Below are positions 1 to 6,043 of a stretch of 6,356 nt of DNA, piece by piece. The notes below the pieces were generated by a model that saw nothing but the letters and a program-made list of their open reading frames with translations, did no database searches and was not told where the DNA came from. The stretch comes from an uncultured Chloroflexota bacterium (GTDB taxonomy: Bacteria > Chloroflexota > Anaerolineae > Aggregatilineales > Phototrophicaceae), in NCBI GenBank assembly GCA_937927665.1, contig CALBRY010000511.1, forward strand, positions 1-6,356. Reading direction: 5' to 3'. Both the position numbers and the translations under genes were made by a program. Within the stretch, counting starts at the first letter, position 1. The number at the start of each line of letters is the position of its first letter.

Positions 1-1
1 G

Positions 2-841
2 TTGTTCGCTTACAGCGGCGCAAGCGCTCCGGTGCAGTCGCTCCTGCTCGATGCCCCGTGGGCGCTGCAAATCGTTTCGCCTTCGGTGGGGGATAACTGC
101 GAAGAGGCAGGATTCTGCCGCTTCCCGCAGGACGGACTCCCGTTTGAGCATACCCTTTATGCCGATACCAACCTGATCTGGGAACGCGCCACCCGTCGCG
201 GCGTGAACACAGGCTATCGCGCGCGTGGGTTCGCCTTCGCCGATGAGCCGGATGCAGGTGGTCAACCCGTCACGGATGCGTTCATTGATTGGTACGGTCA
301 AATTGATGCGCGCTGGCAGTGGGACGATGCCTCACAGCGCTTTATCCGCTTCACCGACGGCGTGGCACACTTTGACGCAGCAGACGGTGAGCAGCTTTGG
401 GCGGATAACATCGTGATCATCGAAGTGCCGCACGAAGAACGCCCCGACTTATTCGAAGAAGAAAGCCGATCCGCCAGCCAGCAGATCAATCTGTGGGGAA
501 CAGGACGCGCGATCGTGATGCGCGACGGGCAGTATTACGCGGGTAGTTGGGAACGCCGCTGCCGCGATTACCCGATCGATATCCCGACGCCGACTCCGGC
601 GGCTGGTGTGACCGCGCCGTGCTACAGTGAACCCGGTGACGCGCTCCGCTTGTTCTATGGCAACAACCAATCGATCATGATGCGTCCCGGTCGCACCTAT
701 GTTGAAGTCGTGCGCTGGATGGGTCAGGTCGAATTGGGGACGGAAATGGCATACATGCCGGGGACGATGACCGCGCTTGCGGGCAGCGCGACCGCCACAC
801 GCACCATGACCCCTACCCTCGCACCAACCAGCGGCGGGTAA
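2..841 (+). CDS. DUF3048 (YerB-like) domain protein, 5'-truncated
   Basis: This is the C-terminal 279 residues of a longer protein. The frame is open to the left edge, and the TTG at base 2 is unlikely to be the true start because the sequence begins inside a domain. Seen: an AYSGASAPVQSLL segment and an EHTLYADTNLIW block matching the end of the N-terminal DUF3048 domain. After these come WYGQIDARWQWD (97-108), FTDGVAHFDAADGEQLWADN (117-136), GTGRAIVMRDGQYYAGSW (166-183) and RPGRTYVEVVRWMG (228-241), the usual order of the DUF3048 C-terminal domain. Family knowledge: Bacillus subtilis YerB is a lipoprotein of this family, and its biochemical role is unknown. Four cysteines (33, 39, 187, 207) and a Thr/Pro-rich tail (about 257-279) fit an extracytoplasmic protein, but the signal peptide would lie outside the window. 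Residues 188-206, with a PTPTPAAG stretch, look like an insertion between two conserved blocks. No canonical terminator follows the TAA stop at 839-841. Confidence 0.87.
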   Translation: MFAYSGASAPVQSLLLDAPWALQIVSPSVGDNCEEAGFCRFPQDGLPFEHTLYADTNLIWERATRRGVNTGYRARGFAFADEPDAGGQPVTDAFIDWYGQIDARWQWDDASQRFIRFTDGVAHFDAADGEQLWADNIVIIEVPHEERPDLFEEESRSASQQINLWGTGRAIVMRDGQYYAGSWERRCRDYPIDIPTPTPAAGVTAPCYSEPGDALRLFYGNNQSIMMRPGRTYVEVVRWMGQVELGTEMAYMPGTMTALAGSATATRTMTPTLAPTSGG

Positions 842-882
842 ACTGCATCTCGGCTTCCTGTCACTACGGCGTTCGCTAACAC

Positions 883-923
883 AATTTCACCTGATGTTAT
901 ACTGAAAAGCATCAGGTGAAATT
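883..923. repeat. Perfect 14-bp inverted repeat with 13-nt spacer
   Basis: The left arm AATTTCACCTGATG (883-896) is exactly the reverse complement of the right arm CATCAGGTGAAATT (910-923). The spacer (897-909) is TTATACTGAAAAG. No T-run follows either side, so this is not a standard intrinsic terminator. It lies between the DUF3048 gene and the start of the next gene. It may act as an RNA hairpin, a processing site or a paired operator. The arms repeat at 27 bp, which is not a whole number of helical turns, so a simple dimeric repressor site is less obvious. Confidence 0.85.
898..903 (+). promoter_or_regulatory. Candidate -10 box (TATACT) inside the inverted repeat spacer
   Basis: TATACT matches the sigma-70 type -10 consensus at 5 of 6 positions and sits about 50 bp before the 951 start codon. 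No convincing -35 hexamer lies 16-18 bp upstream, so the call is weak. If used, transcription would start near 910, at the beginning of the right arm of the inverted repeat. The palindrome could then regulate initiation but would not form a hairpin in this transcript. Confidence 0.35.
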
Positions 924-935
924 CGTAGAGTGTTC

Positions 936-942
936 AAAGAGG
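936..942 (+). promoter_or_regulatory. Ribosome binding site deciding the 951 start
   Basis: AAAGAGG ends 8 nt before the ATG at 951. An in-frame GTG at 930 would add seven residues, but this purine run would then fall inside the coding sequence. The ATG at 951 is therefore preferred. Confidence 0.65.
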
Positions 943-950
943 ATTACATC

Positions 951-1355
951 ATGCCGTTACCACTCAAAGTACGATATGCAATGAGTACTCCAATTATAAT
1001 TGGTATTATGGGGGCGTCTCAGCTCTTTTTGGCATTCGTGCGCAACTCATACGTTCGAGATGCAAGCCCACAGCTTACCTTGGGGATTATCGCCCTAGTG
1101 TTAAGCGGGATTCTCTTCGTGGCTTTCAGCAAGAGTGTTTATCTCGAAGTTGCTGAAAATTCGTTAACCTTGTCGGGCGTTGGCGGCTTCTGGAAAAAAC
1201 AATACTCCTACAAAAGCCTAAATGATCTCCGGCTGGATCGCGACAAATTAGTCTATCGCGACGGCTCACAGTGGACGACGATTCCGATAACAAGATATAT
1301 TGCCAATCGTGAGGATTGGGCAGCCCTTCAAGCGCTGCTTACCAACCGCAGCTGA
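951..1355 (+). CDS. Small two-TM protein with possible bacterial PH-like domain
   Basis: I do not recognise a named family for this 134-residue protein. Seen: two hydrophobic segments, about residues 14-31 (PIIIGIMGASQLFLAFV) and 42-59 (LTLGIIALVLSGILFVAF). A soluble tail of about 75 residues follows, rich in predicted beta-strand: VYLEVAENSLTLSG, then FWKKQYSYKSLNDLRLD, then a W-T-T-I-P strand, ending in an amphipathic helix (EDWAALQALL). A membrane hairpin followed by a strand-rich region with a final helix resembles small bacterial PH-domain (bPH) proteins; this is inference. The start is chosen from the AAAGAGG site 8 nt upstream. Local base composition is more AT-rich (about 40-47% GC in sampled 60-bp lines) than in uvrA (about 55% in one sampled line). 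The gene lies between two unrelated genes with no terminator after it, so read-through toward uvrA is possible. Confidence 0.75.
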   Translation: MPLPLKVRYAMSTPIIIGIMGASQLFLAFVRNSYVRDASPQLTLGIIALVLSGILFVAFSKSVYLEVAENSLTLSGVGGFWKKQYSYKSLNDLRLDRDKLVYRDGSQWTTIPITRYIANREDWAALQALLTNRS

Positions 1356-1399
1356 TATTCCTCTAATTTTCCTATTCACACTTCACCATCCCCACATCA

Positions 1400-1445
1400 T
1401 ACAGGGATACGATCACCCTGTACCCATCTCCTCAAAACGGGTACA
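1400..1445 (+). promoter_or_regulatory. Two overlapping, mutually exclusive hairpins before uvrA
   Basis: TACAGGG (1400-1406) can pair with CCCTGTA (1416-1422). TGTACCC (1419-1425) can instead pair with GGGTACA (1439-1445). Both stems are perfect 7-bp matches and share bases 1419-1422, so they cannot form together. Neither is followed by a T-run. They could be alternative leader-RNA structures in a transcript reading in from the upstream gene, or DNA-level dyads around the uvrA promoter. No function is established. Confidence 0.4.
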
Positions 1446-1447
1446 AT
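1442..1447 (+). promoter_or_regulatory. Candidate uvrA -10 box (TACAAT)
   Basis: TACAAT matches the -10 consensus at 5 of 6 positions, 45 bp before the uvrA ATG. The hexamer at the matching -35 position (TGTACC, 17-bp spacer) is poor. Predicted initiation near 1454 would give a leader of about 40 nt. This is a plausible but unproven promoter. Confidence 0.35.
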
Positions 1448-1449
1448 CA

Positions 1450-1461
1450 GAACACTTGTAC
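1450..1461. promoter_or_regulatory. Weak SOS-box-like dyad GAAC-N4-GTAC upstream of uvrA
   Basis: GAACACTTGTAC differs at one position from the core GAAC-N4-GTTC dyad of the Gram-positive LexA (DinR) box. It sits just downstream of the candidate -10, where a repressor would block initiation. uvrA belongs to the LexA regulon in many bacteria. LexA motifs vary between phyla, and a 12-bp near match can occur by chance, so this is only a candidate operator. Confidence 0.25.
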
Positions 1462-1492
1462 ATGATCGACTATCTCCCGCGAAAGCGTTTGC

Positions 1493-4414
1493 ATGAGCGC
1501 AGACATGATCATCGTGCGCGGCGCGCGCGAACATAATCTTAAGAACATCAATGTCGAAATCCCGCGTAATCGACTGGTTGTGATTACCGGATTGTCTGGG
1601 TCGGGCAAGTCCTCGCTGGCATTTGATACGATCTTCGCGGAAGGTCAGCGGCGTTATGTCGAGAGCTTGAGCGCGTATGCGCGTCAGTTCTTGGGCTTGA
1701 TGGAAAAGCCCGATGTCGATCAGATCGAAGGCTTAAGCCCTGCCGTCAGCATCGATCAAAAGGGAGTCAGTCACAACCCGCGCTCGACGGTGGGCACCGT
1801 CACCGAAATTTACGATTATCTACGTCTGCTGTTCGCACGCGTCGGGATTCCGCACTGCCCGGTATGCGGTGCGGAAGTCGTCGCGCAGAGCGCGCAGCAA
1901 ATTGTGGACGAAGTACAGGCACTTTCAATCGGGCAGCCTGAATCCGAAGGCGTGCGCGTGCAAATCCTCGCGCCTGTGATTCGCGGTCGCAAGGGGACGC
2001 ACGAAAAAGTTCTCGAAGAGATTCGCCGCGAAGGGTTTCAGCGCGTGCGTATTGATGGCGAAGTGCGCGATCTCGATGACGACATCACGATGGATCGTTA
2101 TGGAATCCACAATGTCGAAGTCGTGGTCGATCGTCTGGTGATCCGCACCTATGCCGAACCGGACAGCGAAGACGCGCGCGGATCAATCACGCGCTTAACC
2201 GATGCTGTCGAAACAGCGCTCAAGATGGGCGACGGGCTGGTGATCATCAACAATGTGGCAGACGGCAGCGATACCCTGTTTAGTGAGCATCTCGCCTGTG
2301 TGAATGGTCACGGCAGCATTCCTGAGATCGAGCCGCGTTCGTTCAGCTTCAATACGCCGAAGGGCGCGTGCCCGGATTGTCAGGGGTTAGGTTTCCGCCT
2401 CGAATTTGACCGCGATCTGATCGTCCCGAACCGTGATCTCTCGATTCTCGGCGGCGCGATTCAGGCAAGCGGTTGGAACTTTGAAGACAAAGACAGCATC
2501 GCCAGCACCATGTCACGGGCGCTCCAGGAAGCCTACGGCGTTCCGCTCGATGTGCCGTGGAAAGAACTTTCCAAAGCACATCAAGACCTGTTCTTGTACG
2601 GCACGGGCAAAACGAAGATCAAAGTCCGCTATACCAACTCGCAGGGATGGGCGCGTGAGTATCAGACCACGTTTGAAGGCGTGCTGAACAATCTCCAGCG
2701 CCGCTACCGCGAGACTCAAAGCGACGAGATGCGCGAATATCTTCAGCAGTCGATGTCGCAGATTCCCTGTACGACGTGTAACGGGAAACGTCTGCGCCCC
2801 GAAGCACTCGCCGTCACCGTATCCGCGCGTTCGATCTGGGATGTTACACAGCTTCCGATCTCATCGCTCGATAACTGGGTGCGCGATTTGCGCGGACGCG
2901 GCGAAACCGAAGCGCTCCTCAGCGAACGCGAACAGCAGATCGCCTTGCAGATACTCAACGAGATCGAATCGCGTGTCACCTTCCTGTTTAATGTCGGGCT
3001 TGGCTATTTGACGTTAGCGCGTGCGGCAGGGAGCTTGAGCGGCGGCGAAGCACAGCGTATCCGGCTCGCCACCCAGATCGGCAGCCGCTTGACGGGGGTC
3101 CTCTACGTGCTGGACGAACCCTCGATCGGGCTGCATCAGCGCGATAACGCCAAGTTGATCGCCACGCTTATGAATTTGCGCGATCTCGGTAATACCGTGC
3201 TTGTTGTCGAACACGACGAAGAAACGATGCGCGCCGCCGATTGGCTGATCGATCTCGGACCGGGGGCGGGCGAACACGGCGGGTATGTGATCGCCAGCGG
3301 CACGCCGGAAGAAGTCATGCGGGTTGAGGACAGCCTGACGGGCGCTTATTTGAGCGGTCGTCTGCGAATCGAAATTCCGACCACGCGCCGACCCGGTAAC
3401 GGCAAGGTGATCACCGTGCGCGGTGCGCGTGAAAACAACCTCCGCAATATTGATGTCGATTTCCCGCTCGGTAAGTTTGTCGTGATCACAGGCGTGAGCG
3501 GCAGCGGCAAATCGTCGCTGATGGTCGATGTGCTGTATGCGCGCTTGGCTCAGTTGGTCAACGGTGCGCGTGAACGCGCCGGAGCGCACGACTCGATTGA
3601 AGGCATTGAACATGTCGATAAAGTGATCAACATCGATCAAAGCCCGATCGGGCGGACGCCGCGCAGCAACCCCGGCACCTATACCAAGATGTTCGATCAA
3701 ATTCGCACACTGTTCGCGGAACTCCCCGAAAGCAAGATGCGTGGTTATGCCGCCGGACGCTACAGCTTCAATGTGAAGGGCGGACGCTGCGAAAAGTGCG
3801 AAGGGCAGGGCGTGCTGCAAATCGAAATGCAGTTCCTCCCCGATGTCTATGTTCCATGCGATGTCTGTCACGGAGCGCGCTATAACCGCGAGACGTTACA
3901 GGTGCGCTACAAGGGCAAGAGCATCGCCGACATCCTGAACATGACCGTCAGCGAAGCCCATGTCTTTTTCCAGAATGTGCCATCGATCTATAGCAAGTTG
4001 ATCACGTTGGAGCAGGTCGGGTTGGGGTATATCCGCGTGGGACAGCCCGCGAATACCTTGAGCGGCGGCGAAGCACAGCGTATCAAGTTGAGCCGCGAAC
4101 TCTCGCGCCGCGCCACCGGGCAGACGTTGTATATTTTGGACGAACCCTCAACCGGGCTGCACGCGGCGGATGTGAAACGGCTGATCGAAGTTTTGCAGCA
4201 GTTGGTCGATGCAGGCAACACCGTACTTGTCATCGAACACAACTTGGACATCATCAAAACCGCCGATTGGGTGATCGACATGGGACCGGAAGGCGGCGAC
4301 GGCGGCGGCTATGTAATCGCATCCGGCACGCCAGAAGAAATCGCACAAGCTCCCCATTCGTACACCGGGCAGTTCCTTCGCCATTACTTCCAGCCTGTGA
4401 ACGGCACCCACTAG
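1493..4414 (+). CDS. uvrA: UvrABC system protein A (excinuclease ABC subunit A)
   Basis: UvrA is the damage-sensing ATPase of nucleotide excision repair. A UvrA dimer with UvrB scans DNA in the cytoplasm and loads UvrB at lesions for UvrC incision. Seen: 973 residues, slightly longer than the usual 940-960, with two ABC modules. Walker A I is GLSGSGKS (33-40), signature I LSGGEAQR (515-522) and Walker B I LYVLDE (537-542). Walker A II is GVSGSGKS (667-674), signature II LSGGEAQR (856-863) and Walker B II YILDE (880-884). The UvrB-binding region lies near 131-262. Zinc ligands expected from the family are C122/C125 with C426/C429, and the intact C766/C769/C789/C792. The middle zinc site keeps C269, C293 and C296, but glycine replaces the usual fourth cysteine and H273 follows. 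An in-frame stop at 1463 leaves ATG 1493 as the first ATG; ATG 1505 is an alternative. No clear Shine-Dalgarno precedes it. uvrB and uvrC are not in the window. Confidence 0.99.
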   Translation: MSADMIIVRGAREHNLKNINVEIPRNRLVVITGLSGSGKSSLAFDTIFAEGQRRYVESLSAYARQFLGLMEKPDVDQIEGLSPAVSIDQKGVSHNPRSTVGTVTEIYDYLRLLFARVGIPHCPVCGAEVVAQSAQQIVDEVQALSIGQPESEGVRVQILAPVIRGRKGTHEKVLEEIRREGFQRVRIDGEVRDLDDDITMDRYGIHNVEVVVDRLVIRTYAEPDSEDARGSITRLTDAVETALKMGDGLVIINNVADGSDTLFSEHLACVNGHGSIPEIEPRSFSFNTPKGACPDCQGLGFRLEFDRDLIVPNRDLSILGGAIQASGWNFEDKDSIASTMSRALQEAYGVPLDVPWKELSKAHQDLFLYGTGKTKIKVRYTNSQGWAREYQTTFEGVLNNLQRRYRETQSDEMREYLQQSMSQIPCTTCNGKRLRPEALAVTVSARSIWDVTQLPISSLDNWVRDLRGRGETEALLSEREQQIALQILNEIESRVTFLFNVGLGYLTLARAAGSLSGGEAQRIRLATQIGSRLTGVLYVLDEPSIGLHQRDNAKLIATLMNLRDLGNTVLVVEHDEETMRAADWLIDLGPGAGEHGGYVIASGTPEEVMRVEDSLTGAYLSGRLRIEIPTTRRPGNGKVITVRGARENNLRNIDVDFPLGKFVVITGVSGSGKSSLMVDVLYARLAQLVNGARERAGAHDSIEGIEHVDKVINIDQSPIGRTPRSNPGTYTKMFDQIRTLFAELPESKMRGYAAGRYSFNVKGGRCEKCEGQGVLQIEMQFLPDVYVPCDVCHGARYNRETLQVRYKGKSIADILNMTVSEAHVFFQNVPSIYSKLITLEQVGLGYIRVGQPANTLSGGEAQRIKLSRELSRRATGQTLYILDEPSTGLHAADVKRLIEVLQQLVDAGNTVLVIEHNLDIIKTADWVIDMGPEGGDGGGYVIASGTPEEIAQAPHSYTGQFLRHYFQPVNGTH
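3034..3061 (+). repeat. 28-bp direct repeat, copy 1 (ABC signature I of uvrA)
   Basis: This stretch encodes the first LSGGEAQRI signature. It is identical base for base, including every third codon position, to 4057-4084, which encodes the second signature 1023 bp (341 codons) downstream. The conserved protein motif explains part of the match; full synonymous identity points to strong codon preference or gene conversion between the two halves. Confidence 0.9.
4057..4084 (+). repeat. 28-bp direct repeat, copy 2 (ABC signature II of uvrA)
   Basis: This is the second copy of the repeat at 3034-3061, encoding the C-terminal LSGGEAQRI. Identity ends exactly where the proteins diverge (IRLATQ versus IKLSRE). 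A shorter shared stretch, TGGACGAACCCTC, occurs at the two Walker B motifs (3111-3123 and 4137-4149). Confidence 0.9.
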
Positions 4415-4424
4415 AACCCCTACC

Positions 4425-4468
4425 AACTCCCGCTGACTGAGACACAGGTCAGCGGGGGTTCTTCTATT
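4425..4468 (+). terminator. Rho-independent terminator after uvrA
   Basis: The arm AACTCCCGCTGAC (4425-4437) pairs with GTCAGCGGGGGTT (4448-4460). This gives a 13-bp stem with one G-U pair and a 10-nt loop. The pyrimidine-rich, T-containing tract CTTCTATT follows. It starts 11 bp after the uvrA stop codon, so uvrA most likely ends its transcript here and gdhA is transcribed separately. Confidence 0.9.
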
Positions 4469-4543
4469 GTGCATGTTATCCAATGACTATCGGCTCATTT
4501 TTGGCGACTCCGCACAATTTTAGAGATTATTCACTTTTCTATC

Positions 4544-4555
4544 GTGATCAATCAC
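4544..4555. promoter_or_regulatory. Palindrome GTGAT-CA-ATCAC next to the gdhA -10
   Basis: This perfect 5-2-5 inverted repeat ends one base before the TATAAT box, filling the space where RNA polymerase would span -35 to -10. The TGAT/ATCA half-sites recall CRP/FNR-type sites, but the 2-bp centre is shorter than in those families. The position suits a repressor operator or a MerR-like spacer element. The regulator is unknown. Confidence 0.4.
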
Positions 4556-4556
4556 A

Positions 4557-4562
4557 TATAAT
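4557..4562 (+). promoter_or_regulatory. gdhA promoter -10 box (TATAAT)
   Basis: This is a perfect -10 consensus, 74 bp before the gdhA start codon and downstream of the uvrA terminator. No good TTGACA-like -35 occurs at 16-18 bp; the nearest candidate, TTCACT at 4530-4535, has a 21-bp spacer. A poor -35 with a dyad in the spacer suggests a regulated promoter. Transcription would begin near 4569. Confidence 0.6.
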
Positions 4563-4576
4563 AAGGAAGAGAACGC

Positions 4577-4597
4577 GGGTCATCATTTGGATGATCC
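4577..4597 (+). other. Leader hairpin in the gdhA 5' UTR
   Basis: GGGTCATC (4577-4584) pairs with GATGATCC (4590-4597) around the loop ATTTG, giving 8 bp with one G-U pair. It lies just after the predicted transcription start and 22 nt before the ribosome binding site. It has no T-run, so it is more likely to stabilise the mRNA than to terminate it. I recognise no riboswitch class. Confidence 0.5.
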
Positions 4598-4619
4598 TAC
4601 CTAAAAAGTGACTTTGACT

Positions 4620-4625
4620 AAGGAG
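4620..4625 (+). promoter_or_regulatory. Ribosome binding site of gdhA
   Basis: AAGGAG is a strong Shine-Dalgarno sequence. Its 11-nt gap to the ATG at 4637 is a little longer than usual, but no nearer in-frame start codon exists. Confidence 0.75.
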
Positions 4626-4636
4626 TCCCAATACTC

Positions 4637-5917
4637 ATGGTTGTTGCCCGCACCAATCTCCATCAGGAGCAGAAATCGAACCCTTACGAGAACGCGCTTG
4701 CGCAGTTTGATCGGGCGGTTCGTTACCTCAGACTTCCGGACGGGATTGCTGAATTTATGAAGTATCCCCGTCGTGAAGTGACGGTCAATTTCCCTGTCAA
4801 GCGTGATGATGGACGGATCGAGATGTTTACCGGCTATCGTGTGCATCACAGCACGGTACTGGGACCCTCAAAGGGTGGCATCCGTTACAGCCTCGCGGTC
4901 GATATTGATGAAGTACGCGCATTGGCGATGTGGATGACGTGGAAGTGCGCGCTCGTCAACATTCCTTACGGCGGCGCGAAAGGCGGCGTCGTTGTTGATC
5001 CGAAAACCCTCTCTCTCCGTGAGCTTGAATCGCTCACCCGCCGTTATGCGGCAGAACTGATCCCCTTGATCAGCCCGCACAGCGACATTCCCGCGCCGGA
5101 TATGGGGACAACCCCGCAGATCATGGCGTGGATTATGGATACTTATAGCATGACGATGGGGTATGCTGTGCCAGCCGTTGTCACCGGCAAGCCGATCCAT
5201 CTGGGCGGCAGTCAGGGACGCAACGAAGCGACCGGACGCGGTGTGATCACCTGCATGCTGGAAGCGCTTAAGGAACGTGGAAACTTCAAACCCGCTGATG
5301 TGCGCCTCGTGATTCAGGGCTTCGGGAATGTAGGCTCTCACGCGGCGAATTATGCCCACTCGCTCGGCTTCAAGGTGATCGCCGTCAGTGATGTCAACGG
5401 CGGCATTTATGATCCGAATGGGCTGGATATTCCAGCAGTACGCGCTTATGTCGCAGAGCATGGCGTTTTGGATGACTGCCGCATTGGCGATCATGTGACG
5501 AACAGCGAACTTCTTGAACTGCCGTGCGATGTCCTCATCCCGGCGGCGATGGAGAGCCAGATCACGCGCGATAACGCGGCGCGTATTCAGACAAAGATGA
5601 TCGTCGAAGGCGCGAACGGTCCTACAACCCCCGACGCGGACGACATTCTCAACGAGCGCGGCATTTTTGTCGTCCCGGACATTCTGGCGAATGCGGGCGG
5701 CGTGATTGTCAGCTACTTTGAGTGGGTACAAGACTTACAATCGTTCTTCTGGGACGAAGAAGAAGTCTATCGTCAGCTAACCCGCGCCATGACGCGCAGC
5801 TACTACGCGACAGAACACGCCGCCGAGGAATTCGGTGTGTCGATGCGTACTGCCGCGCAAATTCTCGCGATCAAGCGCGTTTCTGACGCGGTGATCTCGC
5901 GCGGAATTTATCCGTAA
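4637..5917 (+). CDS. gdhA: Glutamate dehydrogenase (Glu/Leu/Phe/Val dehydrogenase family)
   Basis: This cytoplasmic enzyme interconverts glutamate with 2-oxoglutarate and ammonium using NAD(P), linking nitrogen and carbon metabolism; the family is usually hexameric. Seen: 426 residues, close to the roughly 420 typical of Bacillus RocG/GudB-type enzymes. The N-terminal substrate domain carries K79 (GPSKGGIRY), K103 (MTWKCALV), the catalytic K115 (PYGGAKGG) and D155 (PAPDMGT). Their spacing matches the K89/K113/K125/D165 set of the Clostridium symbiosum enzyme. K79 supports glutamate as substrate, because leucine dehydrogenases carry a hydrophobic residue there. The Rossmann domain has GFGNVG (228-233) and an acidic D252 ending the second strand (AVSD), which favours NAD over NADP; this is inference. 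S359 (GGVIVSYFEW) completes the expected pocket. A strong ribosome binding site fixes the start. The gene is monocistronic by its flanking terminators, with its own TATAAT promoter and palindrome. Confidence 0.97.
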   Translation: MVVARTNLHQEQKSNPYENALAQFDRAVRYLRLPDGIAEFMKYPRREVTVNFPVKRDDGRIEMFTGYRVHHSTVLGPSKGGIRYSLAVDIDEVRALAMWMTWKCALVNIPYGGAKGGVVVDPKTLSLRELESLTRRYAAELIPLISPHSDIPAPDMGTTPQIMAWIMDTYSMTMGYAVPAVVTGKPIHLGGSQGRNEATGRGVITCMLEALKERGNFKPADVRLVIQGFGNVGSHAANYAHSLGFKVIAVSDVNGGIYDPNGLDIPAVRAYVAEHGVLDDCRIGDHVTNSELLELPCDVLIPAAMESQITRDNAARIQTKMIVEGANGPTTPDADDILNERGIFVVPDILANAGGVIVSYFEWVQDLQSFFWDEEEVYRQLTRAMTRSYYATEHAAEEFGVSMRTAAQILAIKRVSDAVISRGIYP

Positions 5918-5936
5918 CCTTAAACAACGCAAATCT

Positions 5937-5965
5937 AGGGGCATGGCACACGCCATGCCCTTTTT
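5937..5965 (+). terminator. Rho-independent terminator after gdhA
   Basis: GGGCATGGC (5939-5947) and GCCATGCCC (5952-5960) form a perfect 9-bp GC-rich stem with the loop ACAC. TTTTT (5961-5965) follows directly. It begins about 20 bp after the gdhA stop and cleanly ends that unit. Confidence 0.96.
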
Positions 5966-6043
5966 GATTCCAGCACACGAACCGAGTTAGGATAATTACG
6001 CGAATGTTGGTTTGAAGCATTTTTGATCCTTAGGTAATCCTCG

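Noticed and set aside
883..923. Intrinsic terminator for the DUF3048 gene
   Set aside because: The stem is strong, but the loop is 13 nt and CGTAGAG follows it, not a T-run. It was kept as an inverted repeat of unknown role.
930..950. GTG at 930 as an alternative start of the small membrane protein
   Set aside because: The AAAGAGG site at 936-942 is correctly spaced for ATG 951 and would be internal to the longer version.
1300..1536. 78-codon + strand frame bridging the small membrane gene and uvrA
   Set aside because: It overlaps the end of one gene and the start of another in a different frame. Its translation is low in conserved features and has no ribosome binding site.
3014..3871. 285-codon open frame on the minus strand inside uvrA
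   Set aside because: It lies wholly opposite a certain uvrA reading frame, its translation has no recognisable motif, and GC-biased third positions commonly produce such shadows.
4469..4543. Small gene or RNA gene between uvrA and gdhA
   Set aside because: I saw no start codon with a ribosome binding site, no cloverleaf and no conserved RNA motif; the stretch is AT-rich promoter-type DNA.
4868..5731. 287-codon open frame on the minus strand inside gdhA
   Set aside because: It is entirely antisense to a conserved enzyme gene, has no family features, and is explained by codon bias.
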